A stretch of DNA of 21,077 nt, taken from contig JAYSPV010000138.1 of the NCBI GenBank assembly GCA_043721915.1, forward strand, positions 1 to 21,077. Reading direction: 5' to 3'. The translations under genes and the position numbers were made by a program. This stretch comes from UBA668 sp043721915. Its GTDB lineage: Bacteria > Actinomycetota > Acidimicrobiia > Acidimicrobiales > Ilumatobacteraceae. The stretch's first letter is position 1; each line of letters opens with the position of its first letter. The notes under the pieces were generated by a model. That model worked only from the letters and a program-made list of their open reading frames with translations, did no database searches and had not been told where the DNA came from. Below, piece after piece: positions 1 through 8,500 of this stretch.

Positions 1-115
1 GCTCCCCACCGTCGCCTGGATCAACGACCCCTCAAGACAAGCAAACATCCAAAGCAAATAATCCCGCTCGTGTCTCAAACCCCTTGACAGGTTCCGGGCT
101 GCCGAGTGCGAGTCA

Positions 116-414
116 TTGCTTTGTCCGCATATCGACGTGGATGGAACTCCTGCAGCAGCACTGCCCCACTGTCGAGATCCGGGCGTACCGACGGAGTTGT
201 CGCTGGTCACGCTCGAGGCGGCACTCGGCGCGCCGATTCCAACCGAGCTGAGGAGTTCACTTACAGAGACCGGCGGCGTCGCCACCAGCGCCATGGGCTA
301 TCGAGAACTGTGGACGCTGAACGATGTCGCACACGCGGCGAGGGCACCGAGTTGGCCTTGTTCCTCGCCGACTTCCTCACACGGTTGCTGGACGGCGAGC
401 CGTTCCGGTACTGA
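116..414 (+). pseudogene. SMI1/KNR4-like protein remnant, frameshifted
   Basis: Frame 2 from about position 116 (a TTG codon) to about 330 reads a segment resembling SMI1/KNR4-fold proteins: LEAALGAPIPTELRSSLTET, then GYRELWTLNDVA. Past about 330-345 this frame becomes implausible. Frame 1 continues with a sensible hydrophobic/acidic tail (ALFLADFLTRLLDGEPFRY) and a TGA ending at 414. A single frameshift joins the two halves into one SMI1/KNR4-like C-terminal region. Such proteins often act as immunity proteins or scaffolds, but nothing here shows a partner toxin. No good ATG or ribosome binding site is visible, so the N-terminus may also be lost. A sequencing error is the alternative to real decay. 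The assignment is by motif feel only and is tentative. Confidence 0.35.
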
Positions 415-521
415 CGTTCCTCGCGGCGGCCGGGTATCTCTGTCACACCCTTTTGGGATGATACGTACATGAGTTCGTGGCGACGACCGATCCCCGAGAA
501 AGTACTGTGGCAGGTAGTTGA

Positions 522-537
522 ACGAACACATGTTTGG
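522..537 (+). promoter_or_regulatory. SOS/LexA-like box upstream of the HNH gene
   Basis: The 14-mer CGAACACATGTTTG (523-536) is an imperfect palindrome with half-sites CGAAC and GTTTG around 4 nt. It matches 9 of the 12 fixed positions of the actinobacterial LexA box TCGAAC-N4-GTTCGA. It lies directly upstream of a TATGGT hexamer, which is a sensible place for a repressor operator. DUF222/13E12 HNH genes in mycobacteria are known to carry such boxes. LexA control here is inferred. Confidence 0.55.
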
Positions 538-543
538 TATGGT
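538..543 (+). promoter_or_regulatory. Putative -10 element of a leaderless HNH-gene promoter
   Basis: TATGGT fits the actinobacterial -10 pattern TANNNT. It ends 7 nt before the ATG at 551, the spacing expected when transcription begins at the start codon. A poor -35 candidate (TAGTTG, 515-520) lies 17 nt upstream, which would place the SOS-like box between the two hexamers. No Shine-Dalgarno sequence precedes 551. Confidence 0.35.
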
Positions 544-550
544 AGTTGAC

Positions 551-1768
551 ATGCGTGAGGCGCTCGACCTTCTCGACCTGGCAACCGATGCCGTCGCGAT
601 GCACGACCCACACGCGCTCGCACTGTCGGATCTGCGCGACGGCATCCTGTGGCTGCAGCAACACATCGATCGGGTGAAGGGCATTCACGCTCGCTTGGTC
701 GCTGCGGGTGATTCGGCCGGGGTATGGCAGGGGCAAGCGAAGCGCGACATGGCCGATTGGCTGTCGTCGCTGACGAAGACCTCGTACGGCGACGCCGCGA
801 GTCGGGTCCGGTTGGGCGAGGCGATGGGTGCGTCGCCCGAGTTGGCCGATGCCGTCACTGCCGGCGAGGTGACCGCGGCGACAGCGGAAGCGTTGCACGA
901 CGCGGTCACCCAACCCGTACCCAATGCGGATCCGTCCGAGTTGATCGACTCCGTGAAGGGTGCCGGGCCGACCGAGGCCCGCAAGGCCGCCGCAAAGTTC
1001 CGCGAGGTTCATACCAAAGAGACACCCGAGGAAGCCGCGGGTCGCCGCTACCAGAAACGTTCGGTGCGGTCAGGCCCGGCCGAGGACGGGATGGTCACCA
1101 CCACCGTCACCCTGCCCGAACTGCAATCACGCGAGTTCCATCAGGTCATCTCGTTCATCGGTGGCAAACCCTCCGAAGGCGACGGGCGAACGACCGAACA
1201 ACGCCTGGCGGACGGGTTGATCCAACTCTGTGCTGCCTATGCGTTGGGTGCGGTCGCGGGTGGTCGTGAACGGCCGACGATCCTGATCACCATCGATGCC
1301 GACTCCTTCACCGGCCACACCGACGAACCAGGTGTCACCGCCTACGGCGACCGCATTCCTGCGCACATCGTGCGCCATATGGCCGAGCAGGCGAACCTGC
1401 AGCGGCTGCTCCATGTCGGCGGGATGATTCTCGACTTGGGTCGCGAGGTTCGTTACGCCACCGAAGCCCAGTACCGGGCGCTGCTCGCCCGCGATGGCGG
1501 GTGCCGTGTCGAGGGCTGCCACATCCCGGGCGCCTGGTGCGACGCCGATCACCTCATCGCGTGGGAAGACGGCGGCAGCACCGACCTGCAGAACTTGGGT
1601 CTGCTCTGCCGCCACCACCACATCGAGAAACACCGCCCCGGTGTCACCATCACCGGCGACGGCAACGACTTCACCATCCGCCTCGCCAACGGCACCATCC
1701 TGCGCTGCCCACCACGCGGCATCATCCAACCCGGCCAACAGCGACGGCCAGGCCAGGCGGCGGCCTGA
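551..1768 (+). CDS. DUF222 / 13E12-type HNH endonuclease family protein
   Basis: This gene encodes 405 aa with the two-part layout of actinobacterial DUF222-HNH proteins: a helical N-terminal DUF222 region (about residues 1-260) and a C-terminal HNH nuclease module (about 310-365). The HNH core is visible: Cys318 and Cys323, then Cys330 with the DADH334 catalytic-type motif, Asn348, Cys353 and a HHH triplet (355-357). The cysteine pairs probably bind structural zinc and His334 would be the catalytic base. In-frame starts also exist at TTG 518, ATG 530 and ATG 539. I prefer ATG 551 because an SOS-like box and a TATGGT hexamer sit just before it, but 530 remains plausible. The family occurs in many copies in actinobacterial genomes, its biological role is unclear, and it often behaves like a selfish or repeat element. 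Family assignment is secure; DNA cleavage activity is inferred. Confidence 0.88.
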   Translation: MREALDLLDLATDAVAMHDPHALALSDLRDGILWLQQHIDRVKGIHARLVAAGDSAGVWQGQAKRDMADWLSSLTKTSYGDAASRVRLGEAMGASPELADAVTAGEVTAATAEALHDAVTQPVPNADPSELIDSVKGAGPTEARKAAAKFREVHTKETPEEAAGRRYQKRSVRSGPAEDGMVTTTVTLPELQSREFHQVISFIGGKPSEGDGRTTEQRLADGLIQLCAAYALGAVAGGRERPTILITIDADSFTGHTDEPGVTAYGDRIPAHIVRHMAEQANLQRLLHVGGMILDLGREVRYATEAQYRALLARDGGCRVEGCHIPGAWCDADHLIAWEDGGSTDLQNLGLLCRHHHIEKHRPGVTITGDGNDFTIRLANGTILRCPPRGIIQPGQQRRPGQAAA

Positions 1769-1842
1769 ACGCAAGGAACCCGGAAGCACCGCACCCCACC
1801 GCCCTGAGGCGAGCGGGGACGGCCCGGCGAGCGAACCCCGCA

Positions 1843-1868
1843 CCCACGACCCTGCCACGGGTCGTGGG
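1843..1868 (+). repeat. Perfect 10-bp inverted repeat, possible terminator hairpin
   Basis: The arms CCCACGACCC (1843-1852) and GGGTCGTGGG (1859-1868) are exactly complementary around a 6-nt loop. The RNA hairpin would be very stable. It begins 75 nt after the HNH stop codon, where a terminator would be expected, but no T-run follows. It could be a U-less terminator, an RNA-processing or stability element, or part of the mobile unit carried with the HNH gene. The rest of the 1769-2060 gap shows no gene. Confidence 0.55.
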
Positions 1869-2060
1869 AATCCGTGCGTCCAGAGCCGAACTGCAACACG
1901 TGACGCGGAACCCGACGGCACCGAGATCGGCTGGCGCGCTGAGCAAGTACAGCTACTGCCGGCGTAGATGCACGTCGATCGTGCAGAGTTGCGGCATGCG
2001 GATCACCACGGTGAACGGAAAGGGCGATGCCCGTGCCTTTCATGACGTGTGGACGCGAGC

Positions 2061-2528
2061 ATGACGATGAGCCGAGCGCAGCCGACCTTCGACGGCTTCG
2101 TCACCGCCAACGGACGGCAACTGCGCCAGGCGCTGGTTGCGCGCTTCGGCATCGACATAGGCACCGAGGTGAGCAGCGAGGCATTGGCGTACGCGTGGCA
2201 GCACTGGAAGCGGATCGAGGCGCTGGATAATCCGGTCGGGTATCTCTACCGCGTCGGCGTCTCCGCAGCGCGACGGCATCACCGTTGGCGGCGACCTGTG
2301 GCTCTCCCGCTGGAATCGGCCGTACCAGCCGAGTCGGCCGCCGAGGACCTCGCGCACGCGCTCTCCCGCCTCACCGAGCACCAGCGCGTCTGCGTGATCC
2401 TCGTGCACGTGCACGACTGGTCCTACGAACGCACGGCAGCAGCCACCGGGCTGTCGCTGCCGGCCGTCGGCAATCACCTGCGCCGCGGCCTGCGACGTCT
2501 GCGAGCGGAGTTGGAGAACGACCGATGA
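2061..2528 (+). CDS. ECF-type RNA polymerase sigma factor (sigma-70 family)
   Basis: The 155-aa product has the two-domain layout of small ECF sigma factors. A region-2-like helical part spans about residues 10-72 (FDGFVTANG, then AYAWQHWKRIEALDNPVGYL followed by a basic run). Region 4 spans about 96-150, with LTEHQRVCVILVHVHDWSYE, then a helix-turn-helix ending in AVGNHLRRGLRRLR. Region 4 is the clearer of the two. It would bind -35 promoter elements and direct RNA polymerase to a small regulon. In-frame starts are GTG 2049, ATG 2061 and ATG 2067; 2061 is chosen because a GGA lies about 8 nt upstream. The stop overlaps the next start as ATGA, so the downstream membrane protein is translationally coupled and may regulate this factor. 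It resembles SigE-type actinobacterial sigma factors, but no specific regulon can be read from the sequence. Confidence 0.8.
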   Translation: MTMSRAQPTFDGFVTANGRQLRQALVARFGIDIGTEVSSEALAYAWQHWKRIEALDNPVGYLYRVGVSAARRHHRWRRPVALPLESAVPAESAAEDLAHALSRLTEHQRVCVILVHVHDWSYERTAAATGLSLPAVGNHLRRGLRRLRAELENDR

Positions 2529-3244
2529 ACGATCCACTGCTCGACCGGCTGAAGGCCTACGGCGGCAATCTCGACAGAGCGGCTGACCGCGCCGAGGCCG
2601 GCGCATCGGTGGACACGGCGCTCAGAGCAACACGGCGACGACGAGTGCTGCCCGTGATGATCGCCGCCGTCTGCGTCGGCATCGTCGTCGCCGTCCTGGT
2701 GACGAACCACTCTCCGGGTCCACGTATCGAGACAGCTGACACGACGCAGCCATCAACAACCACCCTCACCAGTACAGCCACCGCTCAGGTCACTGCCCAT
2801 TTCGAGTTCAGCTCGCCCGAGGTGGTGGCGGGCGGAATCCTCGACGGCTGGCTGGTCATCGACAACAACACCGGCGCCGACATCGACATCAGGGACGGCG
2901 GGTGCGCTCCGAAGTGGGGCGCCCGCCTCACCAACGCGACCGTCCCACCGAGTGCCGCCTTCACCATGGAGTGCAACTTCGATCCAGCGGGGACCACGCT
3001 CCTGCCGGGCACCACGCGACTTGCGGTGGCGCTGTCCGCCATCTACTCCGAATGCACTCGGGACCCGATCCCGACCGACGCACCGATGCTCGCCTGCCTG
3101 CCCAGCCCGGCAGACCCCATGCCACCGCTGCCAGCGGGCGACTACGAGGCCGTCTTCGTCGGGGCCCTGCCCGGTGTTCCGACGCCTGCCCCGGTGGCGA
3201 TCAGGGTTCTGGAGCCGCCGACACCGGCGACGGCGACGACGTGA
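2525..3244 (+). CDS. Single-pass membrane protein, putative regulator of the upstream sigma factor
   Basis: The 239-aa protein is not a family I recognise. Residues 1-40 form a charged, Arg-rich cytoplasmic segment. Residues 41-60 are a clear transmembrane helix (VLPVMIAAVCVGIVVAVLVT). A Thr/Ser-rich linker follows to about residue 90. The remainder is an extracytoplasmic domain of probable beta character with four cysteines in the contexts GGCAPKW, MECNFD, SECTRD and LACLPS, which could form two disulfides. The start overlaps the sigma-factor stop by 4 nt (ATGA). That arrangement and the topology are typical of sigma/anti-sigma pairs, but the HxxxCxxC zinc motif of ZAS anti-sigma factors is absent and the cytoplasmic part is very short. 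It might instead be a cell-surface effector. Its last 44 nt overlap the convergent gene's end. Confidence 0.7.
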   Translation: MNDPLLDRLKAYGGNLDRAADRAEAGASVDTALRATRRRRVLPVMIAAVCVGIVVAVLVTNHSPGPRIETADTTQPSTTTLTSTATAQVTAHFEFSSPEVVAGGILDGWLVIDNNTGADIDIRDGGCAPKWGARLTNATVPPSAAFTMECNFDPAGTTLLPGTTRLAVALSAIYSECTRDPIPTDAPMLACLPSPADPMPPLPAGDYEAVFVGALPGVPTPAPVAIRVLEPPTPATATT

Positions 3245-3824
3245 CCGCCGCAGCCAGCGCGACCTGCTGCTGCATCGACGTGACGGCCGCTGCGACCCCG
3301 CGGGCGAGGTTGTCGAGAACGTCGGGGGCGGTGGACCGCACGGCCGGTACGTGCACGAACCCGGCAGGCACCCCGAAACCGGGCAGCAGGTACGCGAACG
3401 CGTTGCACATATGGAGGCCCGCATCTTCGGACAGCTCCGTCGAGACACCCACAGCCCGCATCCGGTCGCGAACATCCGCGGCTTCGAAGGTGCACGCCCG
3501 GTGGTCGGGCCCGTCGTCGATCGGCACGATTTCCAACGAGTCCAGCCCTGCGAAGCTCGGGTCGGCGGCATTGCGACCGACAACTTCGACCGTGCATCCA
3601 TCCAGCATGTCGTCCTCGCCGAGCGACAAGATGGCCTGCGGCCGCAGCTCCTCGACCGACTGCTGCAGTTGCAGCAAGCCGACGTCGAACGCGACCGACA
3701 TCGTTCGAACCACGAGTTCGACGTCGGCATCGCTCCACTTGGCCGCCACCAGTCCAGCAACCTCGCCACTGGCATTCTCGGCACTCCCACCGAACGGCTC
3801 GAAGCAGGTGAGGAGAACTCTCAT
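3201..3824 (-). CDS. pcp: Pyroglutamyl-peptidase I family protein (peptidase C15)
   Basis: The 207-aa product matches the usual length (about 210-220 aa) of the C15 cysteine peptidases, cytoplasmic enzymes that remove N-terminal pyroglutamate. It begins with the family signature LLTCFEPFGG. Candidate catalytic residues fall in the right order and spacing: Glu80 (CTVEVVGRNAAD), Cys140 (DAGLHMCNAFAY) and His158 (GFVHVP). The usual GQAGGR segment before the catalytic Glu is changed to GEDDMLDG, so substrate recognition may differ from typical Pcp. The ATG at 3824 lies 5 nt after the VIT1-family gene's stop, has no Shine-Dalgarno sequence of its own, and is probably translated by coupling as the last gene of the nifJ run. 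The C-terminal tail (after about residue 185) is Ala/Ser/Pro-rich and overlaps the convergent gene. Family is likely; exact substrate is unproven. Confidence 0.8.
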   Translation of the reverse strand: MRVLLTCFEPFGGSAENASGEVAGLVAAKWSDADVELVVRTMSVAFDVGLLQLQQSVEELRPQAILSLGEDDMLDGCTVEVVGRNAADPSFAGLDSLEIVPIDDGPDHRACTFEAADVRDRMRAVGVSTELSEDAGLHMCNAFAYLLPGFGVPAGFVHVPAVRSTAPDVLDNLARGVAAAVTSMQQQVALAAAVTSSPSPVSAAPEP

Positions 3825-3829
3825 CGGAC

Positions 3830-4522
3830 TCAGGCGACGGCAGCGCCGAAGGCCCAGCCGACGGCCATCGTCACGGCCATTGCGATGATGCCGCCGACCA
3901 CCACCCGGCCGATCGAACGACCGGGGGCAGCGCCACCGGCGCGCGCACCGATGTAGCCGAGACCGAACAACGCCACGATGGTGACCGAGATGACCATCGC
4001 GATGCGCAACGATGCACCGGACAACGCAGCCGCGATCAGCGGGACAGAGGCCCCAACAGAGAACGCCACCGCCGAGCTCCAGGCGGCCTGGAACGGTTTG
4101 GCGAGTTCGTCCTGCGTGATGCCCAACTCGTCGAACAGATGCGTTGCAAGCGCGTCGTGCTCGGTGAGCTGGACAGCGACTTCTCGCGCCAGATCGGCCT
4201 GTAGGCCCTTCGACTGATAGATCGCCGTCAGTTCGTCGAGCTCGTGGTCGGCCTGGTTGGCCAGCTCCCACTTCTCCTTCTCGATGTCGCTGCGCTCGCT
4301 GTCGCGCTGAGACGACACCGACACGTACTCGCCGAGCGCCATCGACACGGCGCCGGCGACGAGGCCGGCGACACCCGCTGTGAGGATCGCCGTTCGGCCG
4401 GAATTCGCCGCCGCCACACCCAGCACCAACGCTGCAGTGGAGATGATGCCGTCGTTCGCGCCGAGCACCATCGCTCGCAGCCAGCCGACCCGGTGCCCGT
4501 AGTGGCCTTCGCTGTGTCGCAT
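3830..4522 (-). CDS. VIT1/CCC1-family iron/manganese transporter
   Basis: The 230-aa protein shows the hallmark start of the family, WLRAMVLGANDGIISTAALVLGVAAA (residues 14-39, part of TM1). TM2 lies at about 45-67. A long charged cytoplasmic insert (about 70-140) is rich in Glu, Asp and His and corresponds to the metal-binding domain of VIT1-type proteins. TM3-TM5 lie at about 148-168, 174-195 and 205-228. Members move Fe2+ or Mn2+ out of the cytoplasm or into a compartment. ATG 4522 is chosen over an in-frame GTG at 4540 because the N-terminus RHSEGHYGHR then aligns with the family, and an AGG sits about 10 nt upstream. The gene begins 21 nt after the upstream flavoprotein stop. Being downstream of an Fe-S-rich oxidoreductase suggests iron handling, which is an inference from context. 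Confidence 0.9.
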   Translation of the reverse strand: MRHSEGHYGHRVGWLRAMVLGANDGIISTAALVLGVAAANSGRTAILTAGVAGLVAGAVSMALGEYVSVSSQRDSERSDIEKEKWELANQADHELDELTAIYQSKGLQADLAREVAVQLTEHDALATHLFDELGITQDELAKPFQAAWSSAVAFSVGASVPLIAAALSGASLRIAMVISVTIVALFGLGYIGARAGGAAPGRSIGRVVVGGIIAMAVTMAVGWAFGAAVA

Positions 4523-4543
4523 GAAATCGAGCCTACCCACCGG

Positions 4544-5551
4544 CTACCGATGTCCGCCGGGCCGCCAGCTGTGGATCACCTGGTAGTAGTTCGCCCGCTC
4601 GTACACCTGCGGGTCGGGCACGTTGCCGCGGCTGACGCTGCCACGCAACTGGTTCACACTGTCGTAGTCGCGCTCCACCATCCACTCACGAATGAAGCGC
4701 TCCATGACGGCCAGGTGCTCCGGTCCGTGTTGCAGCAGCGCGCTGGTCGTCATCACCACGTCGGCGCCCGCCAACAGCAATTTCAACGCATCCGCACCAT
4801 CGTGCACACCGGAGCTGGCGGCCAGTGAGCAGCGAACGGTCCCGAAGAGGTTGGCGATCCAGTGCAGCGGCAACCGCACTTCGACAGAGGTGCTCAGCGA
4901 CAGGCGAGGCACGACGTCGAGCGTGTCGAGGTCGATGTCGGGCTGGTACAGCCGGTTGAACAGCACCAGGCCATCGGCGCCGGCCGTCTGCAAGCGTTCG
5001 GCAAAGTTGCCGAGGGCTGTGAACCACGGGCTGAGCTTCACGGCCAACGGGATGTCGATCTCGGCCGCCACTTCCTCGACGAGTTCGGCGTAGCGGTGCT
5101 CGGCATCAGCAGCCGTGATCGACGGATCGACGACGCTGTCGTACAGGTTCAACTCGATCGCGTGAGCGCCGGCATCGGCGAGGTGCTTCGCGTACCGCAC
5201 CCAACCACCGGGGCTGGTGCCGTTGAGACTGGCAATGACCGGGATGGTCAGCCGTTCTCGTGCTTGCTCCACCAGGGCGACGTAGCGGTTGGGGCCGACG
5301 TCGGGCATCGGCATCGACGGCAGGAAGCTCTGTGCCTCGCCGAACATGTCGGAGGTGTCGTCATAGGCCTGCGCCATGGTGAACGCCTCGTGCTCGATCT
5401 CCTCCTCGAACAGCGAGGGCAGCACGATCGCGCCCGCCCCCGCAGCCTCGATCCGCTCCCACATCGCCGGGTTGCCCGTGTGCGGGCCAGCGGAGGCGAC
5501 GAGCGGGCTGCGCAGCTGCAGGCCCAGATAGGTGGTGGCAAGGGCAGGCAT
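4544..5551 (-). CDS. Dihydroorotate-dehydrogenase-like FMN protein associated with nifJ
   Basis: The 335-aa protein is a TIM-barrel flavoprotein of the dihydroorotate dehydrogenase superfamily. Visible features are the N-terminal YLGLQLRSPLVASAGPHTGN (residues 8-27), IPVIASLNGTSPGGW (103-117), IELNLY (132-137), AVKLSP (170-175, with the FMN-contacting Lys172), VLFNR (196-200) and the phosphate-binding stretch SSGVHDGADALKLLLAGA (246-263). There is no N-terminal membrane segment and no ferredoxin domain. The gene is not in a pyrimidine cluster. It starts one base into the nifJ stop (TGATG), so the two are translationally coupled. Proteins annotated as dihydroorotate-dehydrogenase-like commonly sit beside nifJ in bacteria, and I infer a redox role linked to pyruvate:ferredoxin oxidoreductase rather than pyrimidine synthesis. 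The true substrate cannot be read from the sequence. Confidence 0.88.
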   Translation of the reverse strand: MPALATTYLGLQLRSPLVASAGPHTGNPAMWERIEAAGAGAIVLPSLFEEEIEHEAFTMAQAYDDTSDMFGEAQSFLPSMPMPDVGPNRYVALVEQARERLTIPVIASLNGTSPGGWVRYAKHLADAGAHAIELNLYDSVVDPSITAADAEHRYAELVEEVAAEIDIPLAVKLSPWFTALGNFAERLQTAGADGLVLFNRLYQPDIDLDTLDVVPRLSLSTSVEVRLPLHWIANLFGTVRCSLAASSGVHDGADALKLLLAGADVVMTTSALLQHGPEHLAVMERFIREWMVERDYDSVNQLRGSVSRGNVPDPQVYERANYYQVIHSWRPGGHR

Positions 5552-8500
5552 CACTCGACCTCCTCGTCGGTGATCGTCACGTTCACCGCGTGACCGGGGG
5601 CCGCACGGTGAACGTCGGCGAGTTGGCGGTAGTAGCGCCAACGGCTGTCCACGTCCTGCTGCGCGAGCTCCACCAGCTCTCGCGAACGATCGGGGTTGGC
5701 GCGGGCCAACACCGAGAACCGCGCCTCGCTCCGGGCGAAGTCGCTGTACGGCAGTGACGGGTCGGCGCTGTCCAGTTGGAAGGGCTGCGCACCGGCGTCG
5801 TCGGTGGGCCGGAAGCGATACAGCGGCCAGTGGCCGGTCTGCACGGCCAGCTTCTGCTGCGTCATCGACTGGCTCATGTCGAATCCATGGGCGATGCAGG
5901 TGCTGTAGGCGATGATCAGTGAGACACCGGGCCATGCATCCGCTTCCAGCAACGCCTTTACGGTCTGCACATCGCTCGCGCCCAGCGCGATGCGCGCGAC
6001 GTAGACGTTGCCATAGGTCATTGCTTCCAGACCGAGGTCCTTCTTCATCGTGCTCTTGCCGCCGGCGGCGAACTTCGCCACCGCACCGCGAGGTGTGGCC
6101 TTCGACGCCTGGCCACCGGTGTTGGAGTACACCTCGGTGTCGAGCACGAGGATGTTGACGTTGCGTCCACTCCCCAGGACGTGATCGAGGCCCCCTGCGC
6201 CGATGTCGTAGGCCCAGCCGTCGCCGCCGACGATCCACAGGCTCTTGCGCACGAGCGTGTCCGCCAGCTCACGCAGCGCGACCGAGTCGGCATCGCCGCG
6301 GTCGGCGATCACCGCCTTGAGGGCAGCGACCCGTGCGCGTTGGGCACGGATCCCCAACTCACCCTGATCGTCGATGCCGGCGAGGAGGGCATCCAGTGCG
6401 GGCTCACCGAGCGCCCCGGCAAGCTCCGAGTGCAAGCGATCGACCAGCACCAGCGCAGTTCGTTGTTGAGCCTCGAACCCGAGCCGGATGCCCAACCCGA
6501 ACTCGGCGTTGTCCTCGAACAGGCTGTTCGCCCATGCCGGCCCACGACCCTCGGCGTTGACGGCGTAAGGCGTGGTGGGCAGGTTGCCGCCGTAGATGCT
6601 GCTGCAGCCAGTGGCGTTGGCGACCATCAGATGATCGCCGAACAACTGCGTGAGCAGCTTCAGATAGGGCGTCTCGCCACAACCGGAACAGGCACCGGAG
6701 AACTCGAACAGCGGCTGGCGCAGCTGGCTGGTCTTCACCGACGCCGGATCCCACTGGGCGGGGTCGGCCGAGGCCACTTCGAGGAACGCGTCCCATGCAA
6801 TCCGCTCGTGTTCGAGGTGATCGCCGATCGGGCGCATGTTGATGCTCTTGCGCTTCACCTCGCTCTTGTCGTGCGCCGGGCACGCCTGAACGCACACACC
6901 GCAACCGGTGCAGTCGTCGGGCGCGACCTGGATGGTGAGCTGCATTCCGGGTACCTCGCGACTGCGGAAGCTCTTGGTCTTCAGCAGATCGCCCAACCCG
7001 TCGATGGCAGCAGGTTCGTAGACCTTCATCCGGATCGCGGCGTGCGGGCAGACGATCGCGCACTTGCCGCAGTCGATGCACAGATCGGCTTCCCAGATCG
7101 GGATCTCGGTGGCGATCGTGCGCTTCTCGTACTGGGCGGTGCCGGTGACGAACGCTCCGTCGGGTGGGAGCGCGCTGACAGGCAGCAGGTCGCCCTCCCC
7201 CGCCAGCATGCGAGCAGTCACCCGTTGCACGAAGTCGGGCGCATCGGCGGCGACCACCGGCCGGCGCCGCACTGTCGACGTCACTCCCGCACCGATCGGC
7301 ACTTCATGCATGCTCTCCAGCGACCGGTCGACAGCCGCGACGTTGCGCTCCACGACGGCCGCGCCGCGGGCGCCGTAGCTGTGCTCGATCGCGCCTTTCA
7401 ACTCGATCAAGGCCTCCTGCGTGGGCAACACATCGGCCAGGCCGAAGAAGCACGCCTGCATCACGGTGTTGATGCGGCCACCGAGGCCGGCGTCGCGGGC
7501 CACCGCGGCGGCGTTGACCGAATACAGCCGCAGATGCTTGTCGACCACCTGCTGCTGCACCTCCGCAGGCAACCGATCCCAGACCTCGTCGGCCGGGTAT
7601 GGCGAGTTGAGCAGCACCGTCGCGCCCGGTGCGGCCAGCGACAGCACGTCGAGCCGCTCGAAGAAGTTCCACTGGTGGACGCCGACGAAGGTGGCTTCGT
7701 CGATCAGGTACGTGCTGCGGATCGGGCGCTCGTCGACGCGCACATGACTGATGGTGGTGCTCCCCGACTTCTTCGAGTCGTAGACGAAGTACGCCTGCAC
7801 GTGAAGATCGGTGTTCCCGCCGATGATCTTCGCGGTGTTCTTGTTGGCCCCCACAGTGCCGTCGGCGCCGAGGCCGTAGAACACCGCCCGCACCTTCGCC
7901 CTGTCGGTTCGCCATGCCGGGTCCCAGGTGAGGCTGGAGTGGCTGACGTCATCGTGGATGCCGATCGTGAACGGGTTCTTCGGCTGGTCGTGCGTGGCCT
8001 CGTCGAACACCGCCTTCACCATCGCCGGCGTGAACTCCTTGCTGCTCAGCCCGTAGCGGCCACCGATCACTCGCGGCTTGCTACCGAGCGACCAATGGTC
8101 GTCCGCGCTGTGCCACAACGCGGCAAGCACATCGAGGTGCAGCGGCTCGAACGGGGCACCGGGCTCCTTCGTCCGATCGAGCACGACGACCGTCTGCGTC
8201 GACGGCGGCAGCGATGCCAGCAGTTGGGCGGCAGGGAAGGGACGGTAGAGCCGCAACCCGACCACGCCGACACGCTCCCCTTGGTCGTTGAGTGCGTCGA
8301 CGGCTTCGCGAACGGCACCGATGCCGCTTCCCATCAGGACGACCACCCGCTCCGCGTCGGGAGCGCCGTGATACTCGACGAGTGAGTACGTGCGGCCGGT
8401 GATCCCGGCGAAGCGATCCATCGCCGCCTGCACCGCGTCCGGCACCGCTGCGTGGAAGGGGGTGCACGCTTCACGCGCCTGGAAGAAGACATCGGGGTTC

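Noticed and set aside
2..61. Possible C-terminal 19 codons of a gene entering from the left (LPTVAWINDPSRQANIQSK, stop at 59-61)
   Set aside because: It reads like real protein but is too short to identify or to separate from chance.
84..89. Perfect TTGACA hexamer
   Set aside because: No -10-like hexamer occurs 16-18 nt downstream, and the nearby frame is a probable pseudogene.
6181..8385. 734-codon open frame on the plus strand opposite nifJ
   Set aside because: nifJ is intact with every family motif, and the antisense translation is rich in His, Arg, Val and Gln with no recognisable domain. It is a G+C codon-bias shadow.
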